Below, in pieces: positions 14,477 through 23,689 of a stretch of 64,000 bases of DNA. Each line of letters starts with the position of its first letter. Position 1 is the first letter of the stretch. The notes beneath the pieces are model-generated. The model was not told the origin of the DNA, did no database searches, and was given only the letters and a program-made list of their open reading frames with translations. This stretch comes from Corynebacterium sp. Lineage in GTDB: Bacteria > Actinomycetota > Actinomycetes > Mycobacteriales > Mycobacteriaceae. The DNA is taken from positions 1 to 64,000 of the forward strand of contig NZ_JAUNLS010000002.1 in NCBI RefSeq assembly GCF_030532325.1, in the 5' to 3' direction. Made by a program: the position numbers and the translations under genes.

Positions 14477-15049
14477 CTACTGCGTCTGCAAGACATCCGG
14501 CCATCCTGCGCCGACGCCCTTGTAGTGGAAGGCCGCGGTAGCGCTCGGCCCTTCTTGCTTGGTGCAGGACATGTTGCTGGGCGTGCCCACCAGGCAGGAG
14601 ACCTTGTAGGTCACGCCGTTGTAGGTGACGTCGATATCGCCAGGGGTGTGGTACATGGGCTCTGTTTGCGGGCCGCCTTTGAGGACGAACGTGGTGTTCA
14701 TTGCGGCGTCGAACATGGCGCCGGCGAAGCCGCACGAGGTGTGCTCGCCGGCGAGGATGGTGTCCCCGGAAGAAGAGGTGCCGCATTCGCCCATGACTTA
14801 CTCAGGGTTGTTGATCACGGCGTGCGGGCGCAGCGCCTGCGCTGGTTGTTGCGGCGCATCTCCTGGGGCAGTGGGCTGGGGCTTGGCGGCCTGCTCTTGG
14901 GAAGCGTCGGCGCTGGCCGGGGTGTTTGCGGAGGCAACCTCCGACAAGCTGGCGGTTGGCTCGTCACTGGGTTCTTCGGAACTGGAGCAGCCGCTCAGTA
15001 GTAGTGTGCTCAGCGCGGCCGCGGCGAGGGCAGGGAATAGGTGTCTCAT
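14477..15049 (-). pseudogene. Lipoprotein gene interrupted by an in-frame TAA
   Basis: The 5' part (15049-14798) encodes a lipoprotein start, MRHLFPALAAAALSTLLLSGC, with the lipobox LLSGC, then a Ser/Pro/Ala/Glu linker ending VINNPE. It then reads TAA (14800-14798). The same frame continues without any shift as VMGECGTSSSGDTILAGE through a Cys-containing domain to 14477. The second part has no signal peptide and would be meaningless alone, so the pair is best read as one lipoprotein of about 190 residues with a nonsense codon between linker and domain. A TAC or TAT (Tyr) codon changed to TAA would explain it. Sequencing error or stop readthrough are alternatives. The function of the intact protein is unknown. 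Confidence 0.7.
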
Positions 15050-15293
15050 GCCACACCATTATGGCGGCTTTGTGGCCTCGGTGGCGCTAGTTCATCGGCG
15101 CCGCGATGTGGGCTCATTGCACGCAAGGGTCCGAAAAGCTGAGTTTTCGAGGCCTTGTGTGGTGTGACGCCACAGGGGACGGCCACGGGGCCATGGCTAA
15201 CAACGGGCCCGGGCGCCACAGCCCAGGCGCTGAGGGGAGGAAGGGGTGAGGGAGGAGGGCGTCGCCAAGCGGGCGGTGTGCGACAATGAGGGC

Positions 15294-16238
15294 ATGTTGG
15301 ATGAGCGCGATGGCCACGCAATTGATGCGGCGAAGCTGTACTACAACTCACGGCTATCGCAGGCGGAGGTGGCCGCGCGGCTGGGCATTTCCCGCCCCAC
15401 GGTGTCCAAGTTGCTCCAGCGTGCGCAGGAGCGCGGCTTTGTCACCATCGTCGTGCATGACCCGCGGGAGCGCTCCGATGAGCTGGTGGAGAAGCTGAAG
15501 GAGCGCTTCTCGCTTGTCGACGCCCGCGTGGTCACCACCCCAGCTGGCGGCTCCCCGCTGCGGGATTTGGGCAGTGCGGGGGCGGCGCTGCTGGAGGAGC
15601 TGGTCAAAGACGGGCAGTCGGTGGGGATTTCCTGGGGCGAGACGATGGCCTCGGTGGGCGCGCACCTGCGCGAACTGCCGCTGGAGGGGGTGCAGGTGGT
15701 GCAGCTTAAGGGCGGGCACTCGCACACGGAGCGCTCCACCAAGGACGCGGCAACGCTGCAGGCCTTCGCCCGGGCCTTTAATGCGGAGACGTTCATGCTG
15801 CCGCTGCCGGTGATTTTTGATTCGGCGGAGGCCAAGGAGTGGGTGGTCAAGGACAGGCACATCGCGTCGATTCTGCAACGCGGGGCCGCGGTGGACGTGG
15901 CGGTGTTTACCGCGGGCGCGCCGGCGCCGGAGTCCCTGGCGCTCAACCTGGGCTACCTTTCGCCGGCGGAGACGCAGATGATTGTCCAGCGCGCGGTGGG
16001 GGATGTCTGTTCGCGTTTTTATACCGCCACCGGTGAGGTCGCCGCCCCGGAGGTGGATGCGCGTACGGTGGGCATCACGCTGGAGGATTTGGCCGCCCGG
16101 CCGGTGCGCGTACTCGTGGCTGGGGGCACGACCAAGGCGCAGGCCATCCGGGTGGCTCTCGAGATGGGGCTGGCAACGCACCTGGTCATTGACCACCTCA
16201 CGGCGCAGCGGGTGCTGGAGGATAGCGCCTCGGTGTAA
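15294..16238 (+). CDS. deoR: DeoR-type (SorC family) regulator of nucleoside catabolism
   Basis: A 314-aa regulator of the SorC/B. subtilis DeoR family. The N-terminal helix-turn-helix is LSQAEVAARLGISRPTVSKL, followed by a sugar-binding domain with GISWGETM, VQLKGG and the C-terminal VLVAGGTTKAQAI. Such proteins repress nucleoside operons and are released by deoxyribose-5-phosphate or a related sugar phosphate. It lies directly upstream of deoD, the MFS gene and deoC, and an inverted repeat overlaps the deoD promoter. The chosen ATG is preceded by GACAAT with a 6-nt gap, suggesting a leaderless transcript. An in-frame GTG at 15246 is the alternative, adding 16 residues before the helix-turn-helix. 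Confidence 0.85.
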   Translation: MLDERDGHAIDAAKLYYNSRLSQAEVAARLGISRPTVSKLLQRAQERGFVTIVVHDPRERSDELVEKLKERFSLVDARVVTTPAGGSPLRDLGSAGAALLEELVKDGQSVGISWGETMASVGAHLRELPLEGVQVVQLKGGHSHTERSTKDAATLQAFARAFNAETFMLPLPVIFDSAEAKEWVVKDRHIASILQRGAAVDVAVFTAGAPAPESLALNLGYLSPAETQMIVQRAVGDVCSRFYTATGEVAAPEVDARTVGITLEDLAARPVRVLVAGGTTKAQAIRVALEMGLATHLVIDHLTAQRVLEDSASV

Positions 16239-16252
16239 TGTTTTTCACTTCA

Positions 16253-16303
16253 TGGAACAAATGAGAATCAGGGCATTGACATTTGTTCCAGGCGGGCTAC
16301 TCT
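16253..16303 (+). promoter_or_regulatory. deoD operon promoter with DeoR operator
   Basis: The arms TGGAACAAATG (16253-16263) and CATTTGTTCCA (16280-16290) are perfect reverse complements separated by 16 bp. The right arm overlaps the -35 element TTGACA (16276-16281). A -10 element TACTCT (16298-16303) follows after 16 bp. Binding to both arms would block RNA polymerase, so this is most probably the operator of the adjacent DeoR-type repressor. Confidence 0.8.
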
Positions 16304-16341
16304 GAAGGTGAGACGTAGTCCCACCTAGATAGGAGAAGCCA

Positions 16342-17067
16342 ATGTCCGCCACCAACGTCGCCACCCCGCACATCAACCCCAAGGGCGCGCCCATCGCCGA
16401 GACCATCCTCCTGCCCGGTGATCCGCTGCGCGCCAAGTTTGTTGCAGATACCTTCCTGGAGGACGTGGTCCAGTTCAACGAGGTCCGCAATATGCTCGGC
16501 TTCACCGGCACCTACAAGGGCCAGGAAGTCTCCGTCATGGGCACCGGGATGGGCATGCCCTCCATTGGTATCTACTCCTGGGAGCTCATCCACCGCTTCG
16601 GCGTGAAGAACCTCATCCGCGTGGGCTCCATCGGCGCGATGCAGGAAGAGATCAAGCTGCACGACATCATCGTCGCCTCCGCGGCCTCCACCGATTCCAA
16701 CTTCATCTCCCAGTACAACCTGCCGGGCACCTACGCGCCCACCGCCTCCTGGAAGCTGCTCAAGCAGCTGGTGGATGAGGCTAAGAAGCAGGATGCACAC
16801 CTGCACGTGGGCAACATCCTGAGCTCGGACATCTTCTACAACCACGATGAGACCGTGAACTCCCGCTGGGCCGCCATGGGCGTGCTCGGCGTCGAGATGG
16901 AATCCGCCGCCCTCTACGCCACCGCCGCCGAGGCCGGCGTGGACGCGCTGGGCCTGTTCACCGTCTCCGACAACATCGTCACCGGCGACGCCCTGTCTGC
17001 GGAGGACCGCCAGAGCGCCTTCCACACCATGATTGAACTGGCGCTGCCGCTGACCAGCCAGAACTAA
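16342..17067 (+). CDS. deoD: Purine nucleoside phosphorylase, DeoD type
   Basis: A 241-aa hexameric-type purine nucleoside phosphorylase, cleaving (deoxy)nucleosides with phosphate to free base and (deoxy)ribose-1-phosphate in the cytosol. The start [19 protein letters not shown] carries the phosphate-binding [33 protein letters not shown] and [10 protein letters not shown] (purine and ribose contacts) with TVSDNIVTG complete the family pattern. Length is standard. An AGGAG site lies upstream of the ATG. It is the first gene of the operon behind the DeoR-controlled promoter. Confidence 0.93.
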   Translation: MSATNVATPHINPKGAPIAETILLPGDPLRAKFVADTFLEDVVQFNEVRNMLGFTGTYKGQEVSVMGTGMGMPSIGIYSWELIHRFGVKNLIRVGSIGAMQEEIKLHDIIVASAASTDSNFISQYNLPGTYAPTASWKLLKQLVDEAKKQDAHLHVGNILSSDIFYNHDETVNSRWAAMGVLGVEMESAALYATAAEAGVDALGLFTVSDNIVTGDALSAEDRQSAFHTMIELALPLTSQN

Positions 17068-17089
17068 CAGCAAGAAAGAGACTGTTCTC

Positions 17090-18460
17090 ATGACCTCCTC
17101 AACCAAGCACGCGGGCGTCAACCCCAAGGCTGCGGTTCCCGTCCTCCTCTTTGTCTTCGTCTTCTCGCTTGTCATTGACAACGGCTTTAAGACGATGACC
17201 ATGCCGATCGCCGAGGGCCTCGGCATCGCCGATGACACCGCCTCCCTCCAGGCTTCCCTGGCCGGCGTCATCATCGGCATCGGCGCGGTGGTCTATGCCG
17301 CGCTGGCGGATTCCATTTCCATCCGCAAGCTCATGCTCAGCGGCGTGGCGCTCATCGCTGTGGGCTCGCTCATCGGCTTCCTCGGTTCTGCCTCCTGGCC
17401 GCTGGTGCTCACCGGCCGCCTCATCCAGACCACCGGCCTGGCCGCCGCGGAGACCCTCTACGTCATCTACGTGACCAAGCACCTCTCTGAGGCTGACCAG
17501 AAGACCTACCTGGGCTTTTCCACCGCGGCCTTCCAGGCCGGCCTGCTCATTGGCGCGCTGACCTCCGGGTTCATCTCCACCTACATCTCGTGGACTGCGA
17601 TGTTCCTCATCCCGCTGATCCTGCTGCTCACCGTGCCGGCCATCATCAAGATGGTGCCGGAGGATGAGGCCGTGGAGGGCCACCTCGACGCCATGGGCCT
17701 GTTCCTCGTGGCCGTGTTTGCCACCTCGCTCATCCTCTACATCCAGGAATTCACTATCTGGTGGCTGCTTTCGGCCATCGTGGGCGTGGTGCTCTTTGTT
17801 ATCCACGTCAAAAAGGCCAAGCGCCCCGTGGTGCAGCCGGAGTTCTTCACCAACGGCCGCTACGTGTGGACCCTGGCCATGGTCTTCCTGGTGTACTCCA
17901 CCCAGCTGGGCTACATCTTCATGATGCCCTACATTGCCAAGGACGTTCACGGCATGTCGCTGGATAAGGCCAGCCTGATCCTCATCCCGGGCTATGTCTG
18001 CGCCATCCTGGTGGGCATCTTCTCCGGCAAGATCGGCCACGTGCTCACCAGCCGCCAGACCATCTACGCCGGCGTGGGCATGATCTGCGGCGCGCTCATC
18101 ATCGAGACCATCTTTGTGAACTCCTCGGTGGTCATCCTGGTCATCGCCACCATCGCCTTCGCCTCCGGCTTTGCCCTCATGTACGCCCCGCTGGTCAACA
18201 CCGCGCTGAGCCGCATCTCCGCGGCGAAGTCCGGCATCGCCATCGGCTTCTACAACCTGACCATCAACATCGCCATCCCGCTGGGCATCGCGTACTCCGC
18301 CCTGACCCAGAAGTCCTCCGATGGCTACACCTTCCCGCTGGCTGTTCTGGCCATCGTCGCTGTCACCGGTGCGGCCATCTACATCATCTCCGATCTCGTC
18401 ATGGCCCGGAAGGAAGCCGCCGCTGCGGCCGCCGGCCTGGAGCCGGAGATCATTTCCTAA
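17090..18460 (+). CDS. MFS transporter, probable nucleoside permease
   Basis: A 456-aa major facilitator protein with at least twelve hydrophobic helices. The DGA-type loop between helices 2 and 3 reads [13 protein letters not shown]. Other features are [14 protein letters not shown] in helix 4 and a cytoplasmic loop around [12 protein letters not shown]. The general fold is typical of proton-coupled exchangers of the drug-transporter-like branch. Its position between deoD and deoC makes nucleoside uptake the most economical role. Substrate is inferred only from context. The C-terminus is alanine-rich. Confidence 0.8.
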   Translation: MTSSTKHAGVNPKAAVPVLLFVFVFSLVIDNGFKTMTMPIAEGLGIADDTASLQASLAGVIIGIGAVVYAALADSISIRKLMLSGVALIAVGSLIGFLGSASWPLVLTGRLIQTTGLAAAETLYVIYVTKHLSEADQKTYLGFSTAAFQAGLLIGALTSGFISTYISWTAMFLIPLILLLTVPAIIKMVPEDEAVEGHLDAMGLFLVAVFATSLILYIQEFTIWWLLSAIVGVVLFVIHVKKAKRPVVQPEFFTNGRYVWTLAMVFLVYSTQLGYIFMMPYIAKDVHGMSLDKASLILIPGYVCAILVGIFSGKIGHVLTSRQTIYAGVGMICGALIIETIFVNSSVVILVIATIAFASGFALMYAPLVNTALSRISAAKSGIAIGFYNLTINIAIPLGIAYSALTQKSSDGYTFPLAVLAIVAVTGAAIYIISDLVMARKEAAAAAAGLEPEIIS

Positions 18461-18503
18461 ACACCGCCTACACACCGTCTGCGTACCCCAAAGGAGAATC
18501 ATC

Positions 18504-19148
18504 ATGCGTGACAAGGTTGCACAGATCATCGACCACACCCTGCTCAAGCCGGAGGCCACCCACGAGGACGTCGCCAAGCTCATCGCCGAGGCCGCCCGCC
18601 TGGGCACCTACTCGGTGTGCGTCTCGCCCTCCATGCTGCCCGTTGAGGCACCCGAGGGCCTGCACGTAGCCACCGTCGTGGGCTTTCCCTCCGGCGCGGT
18701 GAAGCCGGAGATCAAGGCCGCCGAGGCCGCCCGCGCGGTGGCTGACGGCGCCGAGGAAGTGGACATGGTCATCAACATCGCCAACGCCGTGGAGGGCAAG
18801 TTCGACCTCGTCGAGGAGGACATCCGCCAGGTGCGCCAGGCCACCGAGGGCAAGGTGCTCAAGGTGATTCTGGAGACCGCTGCGCTTGACGACGCCACCA
18901 TCACCGCCTGCTGCAAGGCCGCCGAGGCCGCCGGTGCGGACTTTGTGAAGACCTCCACCGGCTTCCACCCGTCAGGCGGCGCCAGCGTGCACGCCGTCGA
19001 GCTGATGAACGAGGCCGTCGGCGGGCGCCTGGGCATCAAGGCCTCCGGCGGCATCCGCACCGCCAAGGACGCCCTGGCCATGATCGAGGCCGGCGCGACC
19101 CGCCTGGGCCTGTCCGCTTCCGCCGCTATCCTGGAGGAGCTGGACTAA
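18504..19148 (+). CDS. deoC: Deoxyribose-phosphate aldolase
   Basis: A 214-aa class I aldolase splitting deoxyribose-5-phosphate into glyceraldehyde-3-phosphate and acetaldehyde. [12 protein letters not shown] is at residues 8-19. The Schiff-base lysine is Lys149 in FVKTSTGF, and the second essential lysine lies in [10 protein letters not shown]. An AAAGGAG ribosome site places the start at the ATG at 18504; the open frame upstream belongs to the preceding gene's region. The stop overlaps the next start (TAATG), so the phosphomutase is translationally coupled. Confidence 0.95.
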   Translation: MRDKVAQIIDHTLLKPEATHEDVAKLIAEAARLGTYSVCVSPSMLPVEAPEGLHVATVVGFPSGAVKPEIKAAEAARAVADGAEEVDMVINIANAVEGKFDLVEEDIRQVRQATEGKVLKVILETAALDDATITACCKAAEAAGADFVKTSTGFHPSGGASVHAVELMNEAVGGRLGIKASGGIRTAKDALAMIEAGATRLGLSASAAILEELD

Positions 19149-20725
19149 TGGCCACCCCACACGCAAATCTTGTCGAGTTCGCCCGCACTTGGGCGCAGCA
19201 CGATCCTGATCCCGCCACTGCCGCCGAGGTGCTCGGCTGGGTGGAGGCCGGTGACACCGCGGCCCTCGCGGCCGCCTTTGCCGGGCCGCTGGCCTTTGGC
19301 ACCGCCGGCCTGCGCGCGGCGGTCGGCGCCGGCGAGTCCCGCATGAACCGCGCGGTGGTCATCCGCACCACCTGGGGCCTGGTGGAATGGCTCAAGACCA
19401 AGACCGATGAGCCCGTCGTGGTGATTGGCTGCGACGCCCGCCATGGATCCGCGCAGTTCCAGCAGGACGCCGCCGAGGTCATCTCCGCCGCCGGTGGCAA
19501 GGCACTGCTGCTGCCGGCGCAGAACCCCACCCCGCTGACCGCCTTTAGCGTCAAGTCTCACGGGGCGGATGCCGGAATCATGGTCACCGCCTCCCACAAC
19601 CCGCCGGCCGATAACGGCTATAAGGTCTACCTGGGCGGGCGCGTGGCCACCGGTGATGCCGAGGGCGTGCAGCTGGTCTCTCCGGCTGACTCCGAGATTG
19701 CCGAGTCCATCTCCCGCGCACCTCAGGCAGACGAGGTAGCCCGTAACCGCGATAACATCGAAGAGATCGACACCCGCGCGGCCTACCTGGAGCGCGCCGT
19801 GCAGCTGGTGGGGGAGAACACCGACCTGAAGATCGCGTTGACCGCCATGCACGGCGTTGGCGCGGCGCTGGGCCAGGAGCTGCTCACCCGCGCGGGCTTC
19901 GAGGTCTCCCTCGTGCCCGAGCAGGCAGACCCGGATCCGGATTTCCCCACCGTGTCCTTCCCCAACCCGGAGGAGCCGGGCGCGCTGGACCTGGGCAAGG
20001 CCCACGCGGAGAAGATCGGCGCGGACATCCTCATCGCCTACGACCCGGACGCGGACCGCTGCGCGGCCGCCGTGCCGGTGGAGGGCGGATGGCGCCAGCT
20101 CACCGGTGATGAGACCGGCGCGCTGCTCGGTGACTACCTGGCCCGCCGTGGCGTGGGTGGCACTTTTGCCAACTCGCTGGTCTCCTCCCGCCTGCTGGGG
20201 CGCATCGCCGAGCACTACGGCATCAAGCACGCTGAAACCCTCACCGGCTTCAAGTGGATCGCGCGCACCGAGGGCCTGACCTTCGGCTACGAGGAAGCCA
20301 TCGGCTTCTGCCCGGACCCGCAGGCCGTGCGCGACAAGGATGGTGTGGCCACCTCGGTGGTGCTGGCCAGCCTGGCCGCCGAGTGCAAGGCGCAGGGCAG
20401 CACGCTGCTCGGCCGCCTGGAGGGGATCTACGCCACCGTCGGCCGCCTGGCCACCCAGCCGCTGACCTTCCGCGTGGAGGATCTCTCCCTCATCCAGAAG
20501 GGCATGGACAAGGTCTCCACCGAGCCACCGACACAGCTGGCCGGCTCCCCGGTGGTCACCGTGGAGAAGTTTGCCCAGGGCTCGAAGTTCTTCACCGAGG
20601 CCGATGACCGCGTCATCGTGCGCCCCTCCGGAACCGAGCCGAAGCTCAAGTGCTACCTGGAGTCCCCGGATCCTGCCCGCCTGGAGAAGATCTCGGCGGA
20701 TCTGCGCGAGTACTTCGGCATGTAG
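19148..20725 (+). CDS. Phosphohexomutase-family enzyme, probable phosphopentomutase
   Basis: A 525-aa alpha-D-phosphohexomutase superfamily enzyme. The phosphoserine loop is VTASHNPPADNG (Ser149), the metal loop DPDADR at about 299-304, a sugar-binding GYEEAIGF, and the C-terminal phosphate site VIVRPSGTEPKLK. The length and sequence type resemble PGM2-like phosphopentomutase/phosphoglucomutase. In this operon it would convert (deoxy)ribose-1-phosphate from DeoD to the 5-phosphate used by DeoC, replacing an absent deoB. The pentomutase preference is inferred from context. The start overlaps the deoC stop by one base. Confidence 0.88.
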   Translation: MATPHANLVEFARTWAQHDPDPATAAEVLGWVEAGDTAALAAAFAGPLAFGTAGLRAAVGAGESRMNRAVVIRTTWGLVEWLKTKTDEPVVVIGCDARHGSAQFQQDAAEVISAAGGKALLLPAQNPTPLTAFSVKSHGADAGIMVTASHNPPADNGYKVYLGGRVATGDAEGVQLVSPADSEIAESISRAPQADEVARNRDNIEEIDTRAAYLERAVQLVGENTDLKIALTAMHGVGAALGQELLTRAGFEVSLVPEQADPDPDFPTVSFPNPEEPGALDLGKAHAEKIGADILIAYDPDADRCAAAVPVEGGWRQLTGDETGALLGDYLARRGVGGTFANSLVSSRLLGRIAEHYGIKHAETLTGFKWIARTEGLTFGYEEAIGFCPDPQAVRDKDGVATSVVLASLAAECKAQGSTLLGRLEGIYATVGRLATQPLTFRVEDLSLIQKGMDKVSTEPPTQLAGSPVVTVEKFAQGSKFFTEADDRVIVRPSGTEPKLKCYLESPDPARLEKISADLREYFGM

Positions 20726-20772
20726 TGCAGCCCCGTAATCCAGCCCCGTAATCCAGCCCTGTAACCTAGCCC

Positions 20773-20800
20773 ACCCGCGCCGCTTGGCGGCGCGGGTTTT
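20773..20800 (+). terminator. Rho-independent terminator of the deo operon
   Basis: ACCCGCGCCG (20773-20782) pairs perfectly with CGGCGCGGGT (20788-20797) over a 5-nt loop and is followed by TTTT. It is preceded by three short direct copies of a CAGCCCYGTAAYC unit (about 20729-20767). Confidence 0.9.
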
Positions 20801-20812
20801 AGAATCTAGTGC

Positions 20813-21865
20813 ATGACAGTTCAGGAAGTTGACCCGCTCATCGATTCGATGTACCGCTGGTCGGACGTCAGCGGCGTGCTCCTCATGGGCATGATCGGCG
20901 GCACGATAGCCCGCCAGCGCGGCTTCGACATCGTCGGCTTCTTCTTCATCGCCATGTTCTCCGCCCTCGGCGGCGGCATGATTCGCGACGTCCTCATCAA
21001 CCGCGGCACCGTCGCCGCCATGAGCGAGCCCGAGTACCTCTACCTGGCCTTCGCCGGCGCGCTCATTGCCCGCTTTGTCTACTTCAAGGGAAAGACCTGG
21101 GACATTGTGCAATCCCACGGGGATGCCCTGGTCTCGGCGCTGTGGGCGTCGACAGGCACCATGAAAGCCTTGGCCTTCGGCCTGCCGCTCATCCCGTGCA
21201 TCATGATGGGCGTGTTCACCGCCACTGGTGGCTCGATGATCCGCGATATCTCCATGGGGCGCGTGCCCGCGGTCTTCGGCGGAAACATGCCCACCGTGGT
21301 GCCCGCTGTGGCCTGCTCGGTGACGGTGCTCATCGCCTCCGCCCTGGAGCACCTGGCGTGGGGCATGGTCATCGGGCCCGTGATTTCCTTCGGGCTGACC
21401 ATGCTGGGCATCTGGTCCGGCTGGCGGCTCAACCCGCGCCAGGAGTGGGCGCCGGTCAATGAGACGGCGGCCTACGTCAAGGTGCTGGCGCGCCGGGCGG
21501 AGGTCAAGGGCCGTGCGGTGGGGCGGCGCTGGGAGCCCACCCGGCTGCGCGCGTGGCGCCACGAGCAGATGGAAAAGGCCTTGCAGCGCCGCATCGAGCG
21601 CGAGATCCGTGCCGGCAAGCGCCCGGCGGAGGCCACCGTGGAGGCCGCGGAATTCCTGGATTCCTTCACCGAGGAAGTCGAGGAGATGACCCCCGAGCAC
21701 GCGGACTTCGGCGTAGACATCAAGGGTTCCTCCTACAAAGCGGAGACGGACTACAGCCCTGAGCTGCGCGAAACCCTGGACCGCATCCTGGCTGATGACG
21801 CCCTGACCGACGAGCTGGTGGAAAAACTTGTGCGCCGCTACGAGGAGCGCGATTCCGAGAAGTAG
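20813..21865 (+). CDS. TRIC-family (UPF0126) channel with long C-terminal extension
   Basis: A 350-aa protein. Residues 1 to about 205 form the seven-helix trimeric intracellular cation channel fold: two inverted repeats each carry the signature GGGMIRD (around 43-49) and GGSMIRD (around 140-146). The remaining 145 residues are charged and helical, rich in Arg and Glu, and predicted cytosolic, whereas ordinary bacterial family members stop near 210 residues. Bacterial members conduct monovalent cations or have been linked to glycine. TAGAAT (20800-20805) lies 7 nt before the ATG, suggesting a leaderless transcript; the element overlaps the end of the upstream terminator. Confidence 0.85.
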   Translation: MTVQEVDPLIDSMYRWSDVSGVLLMGMIGGTIARQRGFDIVGFFFIAMFSALGGGMIRDVLINRGTVAAMSEPEYLYLAFAGALIARFVYFKGKTWDIVQSHGDALVSALWASTGTMKALAFGLPLIPCIMMGVFTATGGSMIRDISMGRVPAVFGGNMPTVVPAVACSVTVLIASALEHLAWGMVIGPVISFGLTMLGIWSGWRLNPRQEWAPVNETAAYVKVLARRAEVKGRAVGRRWEPTRLRAWRHEQMEKALQRRIEREIRAGKRPAEATVEAAEFLDSFTEEVEEMTPEHADFGVDIKGSSYKAETDYSPELRETLDRILADDALTDELVEKLVRRYEERDSEK

Positions 21866-21923
21866 CCGCGAACCCGCACCCCCGGGCGGCCTGCGGTGAA
21901 GATTACGCAGGGATGAGGCGCTC

Positions 21924-21939
21924 TCAACCGATCGGTTGA
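21924..21939. promoter_or_regulatory. Perfect 16-bp palindrome upstream of the peptide-binding lipoprotein
   Basis: TCAACCGATCGGTTGA is a perfect inverted repeat about 78 bp upstream of the start at 22017, close to a TATAGAGT -10-like sequence (21940-21947). AACCGATCGGTT-type palindromes are common TetR-family operators. No TetR gene lies beside it, so the regulator is unknown. Confidence 0.6.
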
Positions 21940-22016
21940 TATAGAGTACTACTAGCGTGTGTGCGTGCTACAGGATTGCATGCAGGACACAGGCTGTGTA
22001 GAGGAAGGTTAGACCG

Positions 22017-23633
22017 ATGACCCAAGGGCTCATTCGTCGGCTGCTGGGCATCGTCATGGTGCTGGCAGTGGCGTGTGGGGCCGCCAGCTGCGCGTGGGTG
22101 GGCAGCTCCGAGGCGGAAAGTGAAGTGGACTTCATCACCACTGACACTTCGGAACCGCAGAGCCTGCTCATACCGGCGGATTCCAACGACGTGCCAGGAG
22201 CCACCGTCATCAACCTCATCTACTCCGGCTTGATGTACCTCGACCGGCAGGGGAAGCCACGCGAAGATCTCGCAGAGTCGGTCACGCAGGTCGATGCCAC
22301 CACTTACCAGGTGCTCATCCGCGAGGACGCCGTCTTCAGCGATGGCAGCCCCGTGCGTGCCGAGGACTTCGTGGACACGTGGAATACCGCGGTGAGCCAG
22401 TCCATGCTTGCCTCCCATCACTTCGACCCCATCCTGGGCTACAGCGAGGGCCGCGAGACCATGCGTGGGCTGACCGTGACGGGGGAGAAAACCTTCACCA
22501 TCGAGCTCTCGCGCCCCACCCCGGACTTCATCCAGCGGCTGGGGGATTCCTCCTTCTTTGCCATGCGCTCCGAGGACAGGGAGAACCTGGAGGAGCGGGG
22601 CACCAATCCTATCGGCGCTGGCCCTTATACGCTGCGGGAGTGGAAGCACAACGAGTACCTCATGTTGGTACCCAATCCCAACTACCGCGGACCGCGCGAG
22701 GCGCAGAACGAGGGCCTGAAGTTCGTGGTTTACCCGGACGAGGACGCAGCCTACGACGATCTCCTCGCCGGCCAGCTCGACGTTCTGGTCCACGTGCCCT
22801 CCAGCAGGCTGGATAGTTTTGAAAAGGACCTGGGCGAGCGCGCCATCAACTCCCCGGCGGCCCTGGTCAACGAGCTGACCATCCCCGCCAACGCCGCCAA
22901 CTTCCAGGGCGAGGCCGGCCTGCTGCGCCGCAAGGCACTGTCCATGGCCATTGACCGCGAGCGCATCGCCGAGGAGGTCTTCCACGGCACGGTCACCCCT
23001 CTCAAGGGCTACGTGGCCTCCATCGACGGCCGCCCGCCGGTGCAGCCTAGCTCCACCGAGTTTGTGGAGTTCAACCCGGTCAGGGCCCGTGAGCTGTGGG
23101 AGGAGGCCGAATCCGTGTCACCCTTTGAGGGGCCGCTGCTGGTGGCCTACAACAGCGACGGCAGTCACAGGGAGTGGATCGACGCGGTGTGCGCGCAGCT
23201 TTCCCAGAACCTCGGCATTGAGGCCAAGGGCCAGCCCTTTGACACCTTCAAGGACCTGCGCGATGAGGTCACCACCCGCCGCATCAAGGGCCCCTTCCGC
23301 ACCTCTTGGCAGGCTAATTACCCCAGTGATCTCACTTTCTTGGCCCCGCTGTTTGGCTCCAATTCCGTGGCCAATGAATCCGGCTACAACAATGCTGAGT
23401 TCAACGAGCTCATCCACCGCGCTGCCCAGGCGGAAAGTCGCGCGGAGCATGACCGTTACGTCACCGAGGCGCAGGATCTGCTCCTGGAGGTCATGCCGGC
23501 GATCCCGCTGTGGGTGCCGAACGCGCTGGGAGCCTATGGGCCTGACATGAAGGTGGAGCCCTTCGGCTGGAAGTCCAAGCCGGATTTCTTCGCCGTGCAG
23601 CGTGCAGAAGAGACCACGTCGGCGACTAACTAG
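22017..23633 (+). CDS. Peptide-type ABC transporter substrate-binding lipoprotein
   Basis: A 538-aa solute-binding protein family 5 member (OppA/DppA type), anchored outside the membrane and binding peptides or similar solutes. The signal peptide ends in the lipobox GAASC (Cys at about 25). Family elements are EPQSLLIPADSND, DGSPVRAEDFVDTWN, IGAGPYTLREWKHNEYL with NPNYRG, and a C-terminal PAIPLWVPNALGAYG. No permease or ATPase genes are adjacent, so it is an orphan or serves a transporter encoded elsewhere. GGAAGG precedes the ATG, and a 16-bp palindrome upstream suggests repressor control. Confidence 0.9.
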   Translation: MTQGLIRRLLGIVMVLAVACGAASCAWVGSSEAESEVDFITTDTSEPQSLLIPADSNDVPGATVINLIYSGLMYLDRQGKPREDLAESVTQVDATTYQVLIREDAVFSDGSPVRAEDFVDTWNTAVSQSMLASHHFDPILGYSEGRETMRGLTVTGEKTFTIELSRPTPDFIQRLGDSSFFAMRSEDRENLEERGTNPIGAGPYTLREWKHNEYLMLVPNPNYRGPREAQNEGLKFVVYPDEDAAYDDLLAGQLDVLVHVPSSRLDSFEKDLGERAINSPAALVNELTIPANAANFQGEAGLLRRKALSMAIDRERIAEEVFHGTVTPLKGYVASIDGRPPVQPSSTEFVEFNPVRARELWEEAESVSPFEGPLLVAYNSDGSHREWIDAVCAQLSQNLGIEAKGQPFDTFKDLRDEVTTRRIKGPFRTSWQANYPSDLTFLAPLFGSNSVANESGYNNAEFNELIHRAAQAESRAEHDRYVTEAQDLLLEVMPAIPLWVPNALGAYGPDMKVEPFGWKSKPDFFAVQRAEETTSATN

Positions 23634-23689
23634 TTATTCACCGAAAATTCTCACGGTAGGCCCAGACGCACTTATTAAACTGGTGCATC

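Noticed and set aside
18321-18503. Extended N-terminus for DeoC
   Set aside because: The extension is out-of-frame MFS sequence; the AAAGGAG site and family alignment place the start at 18504.
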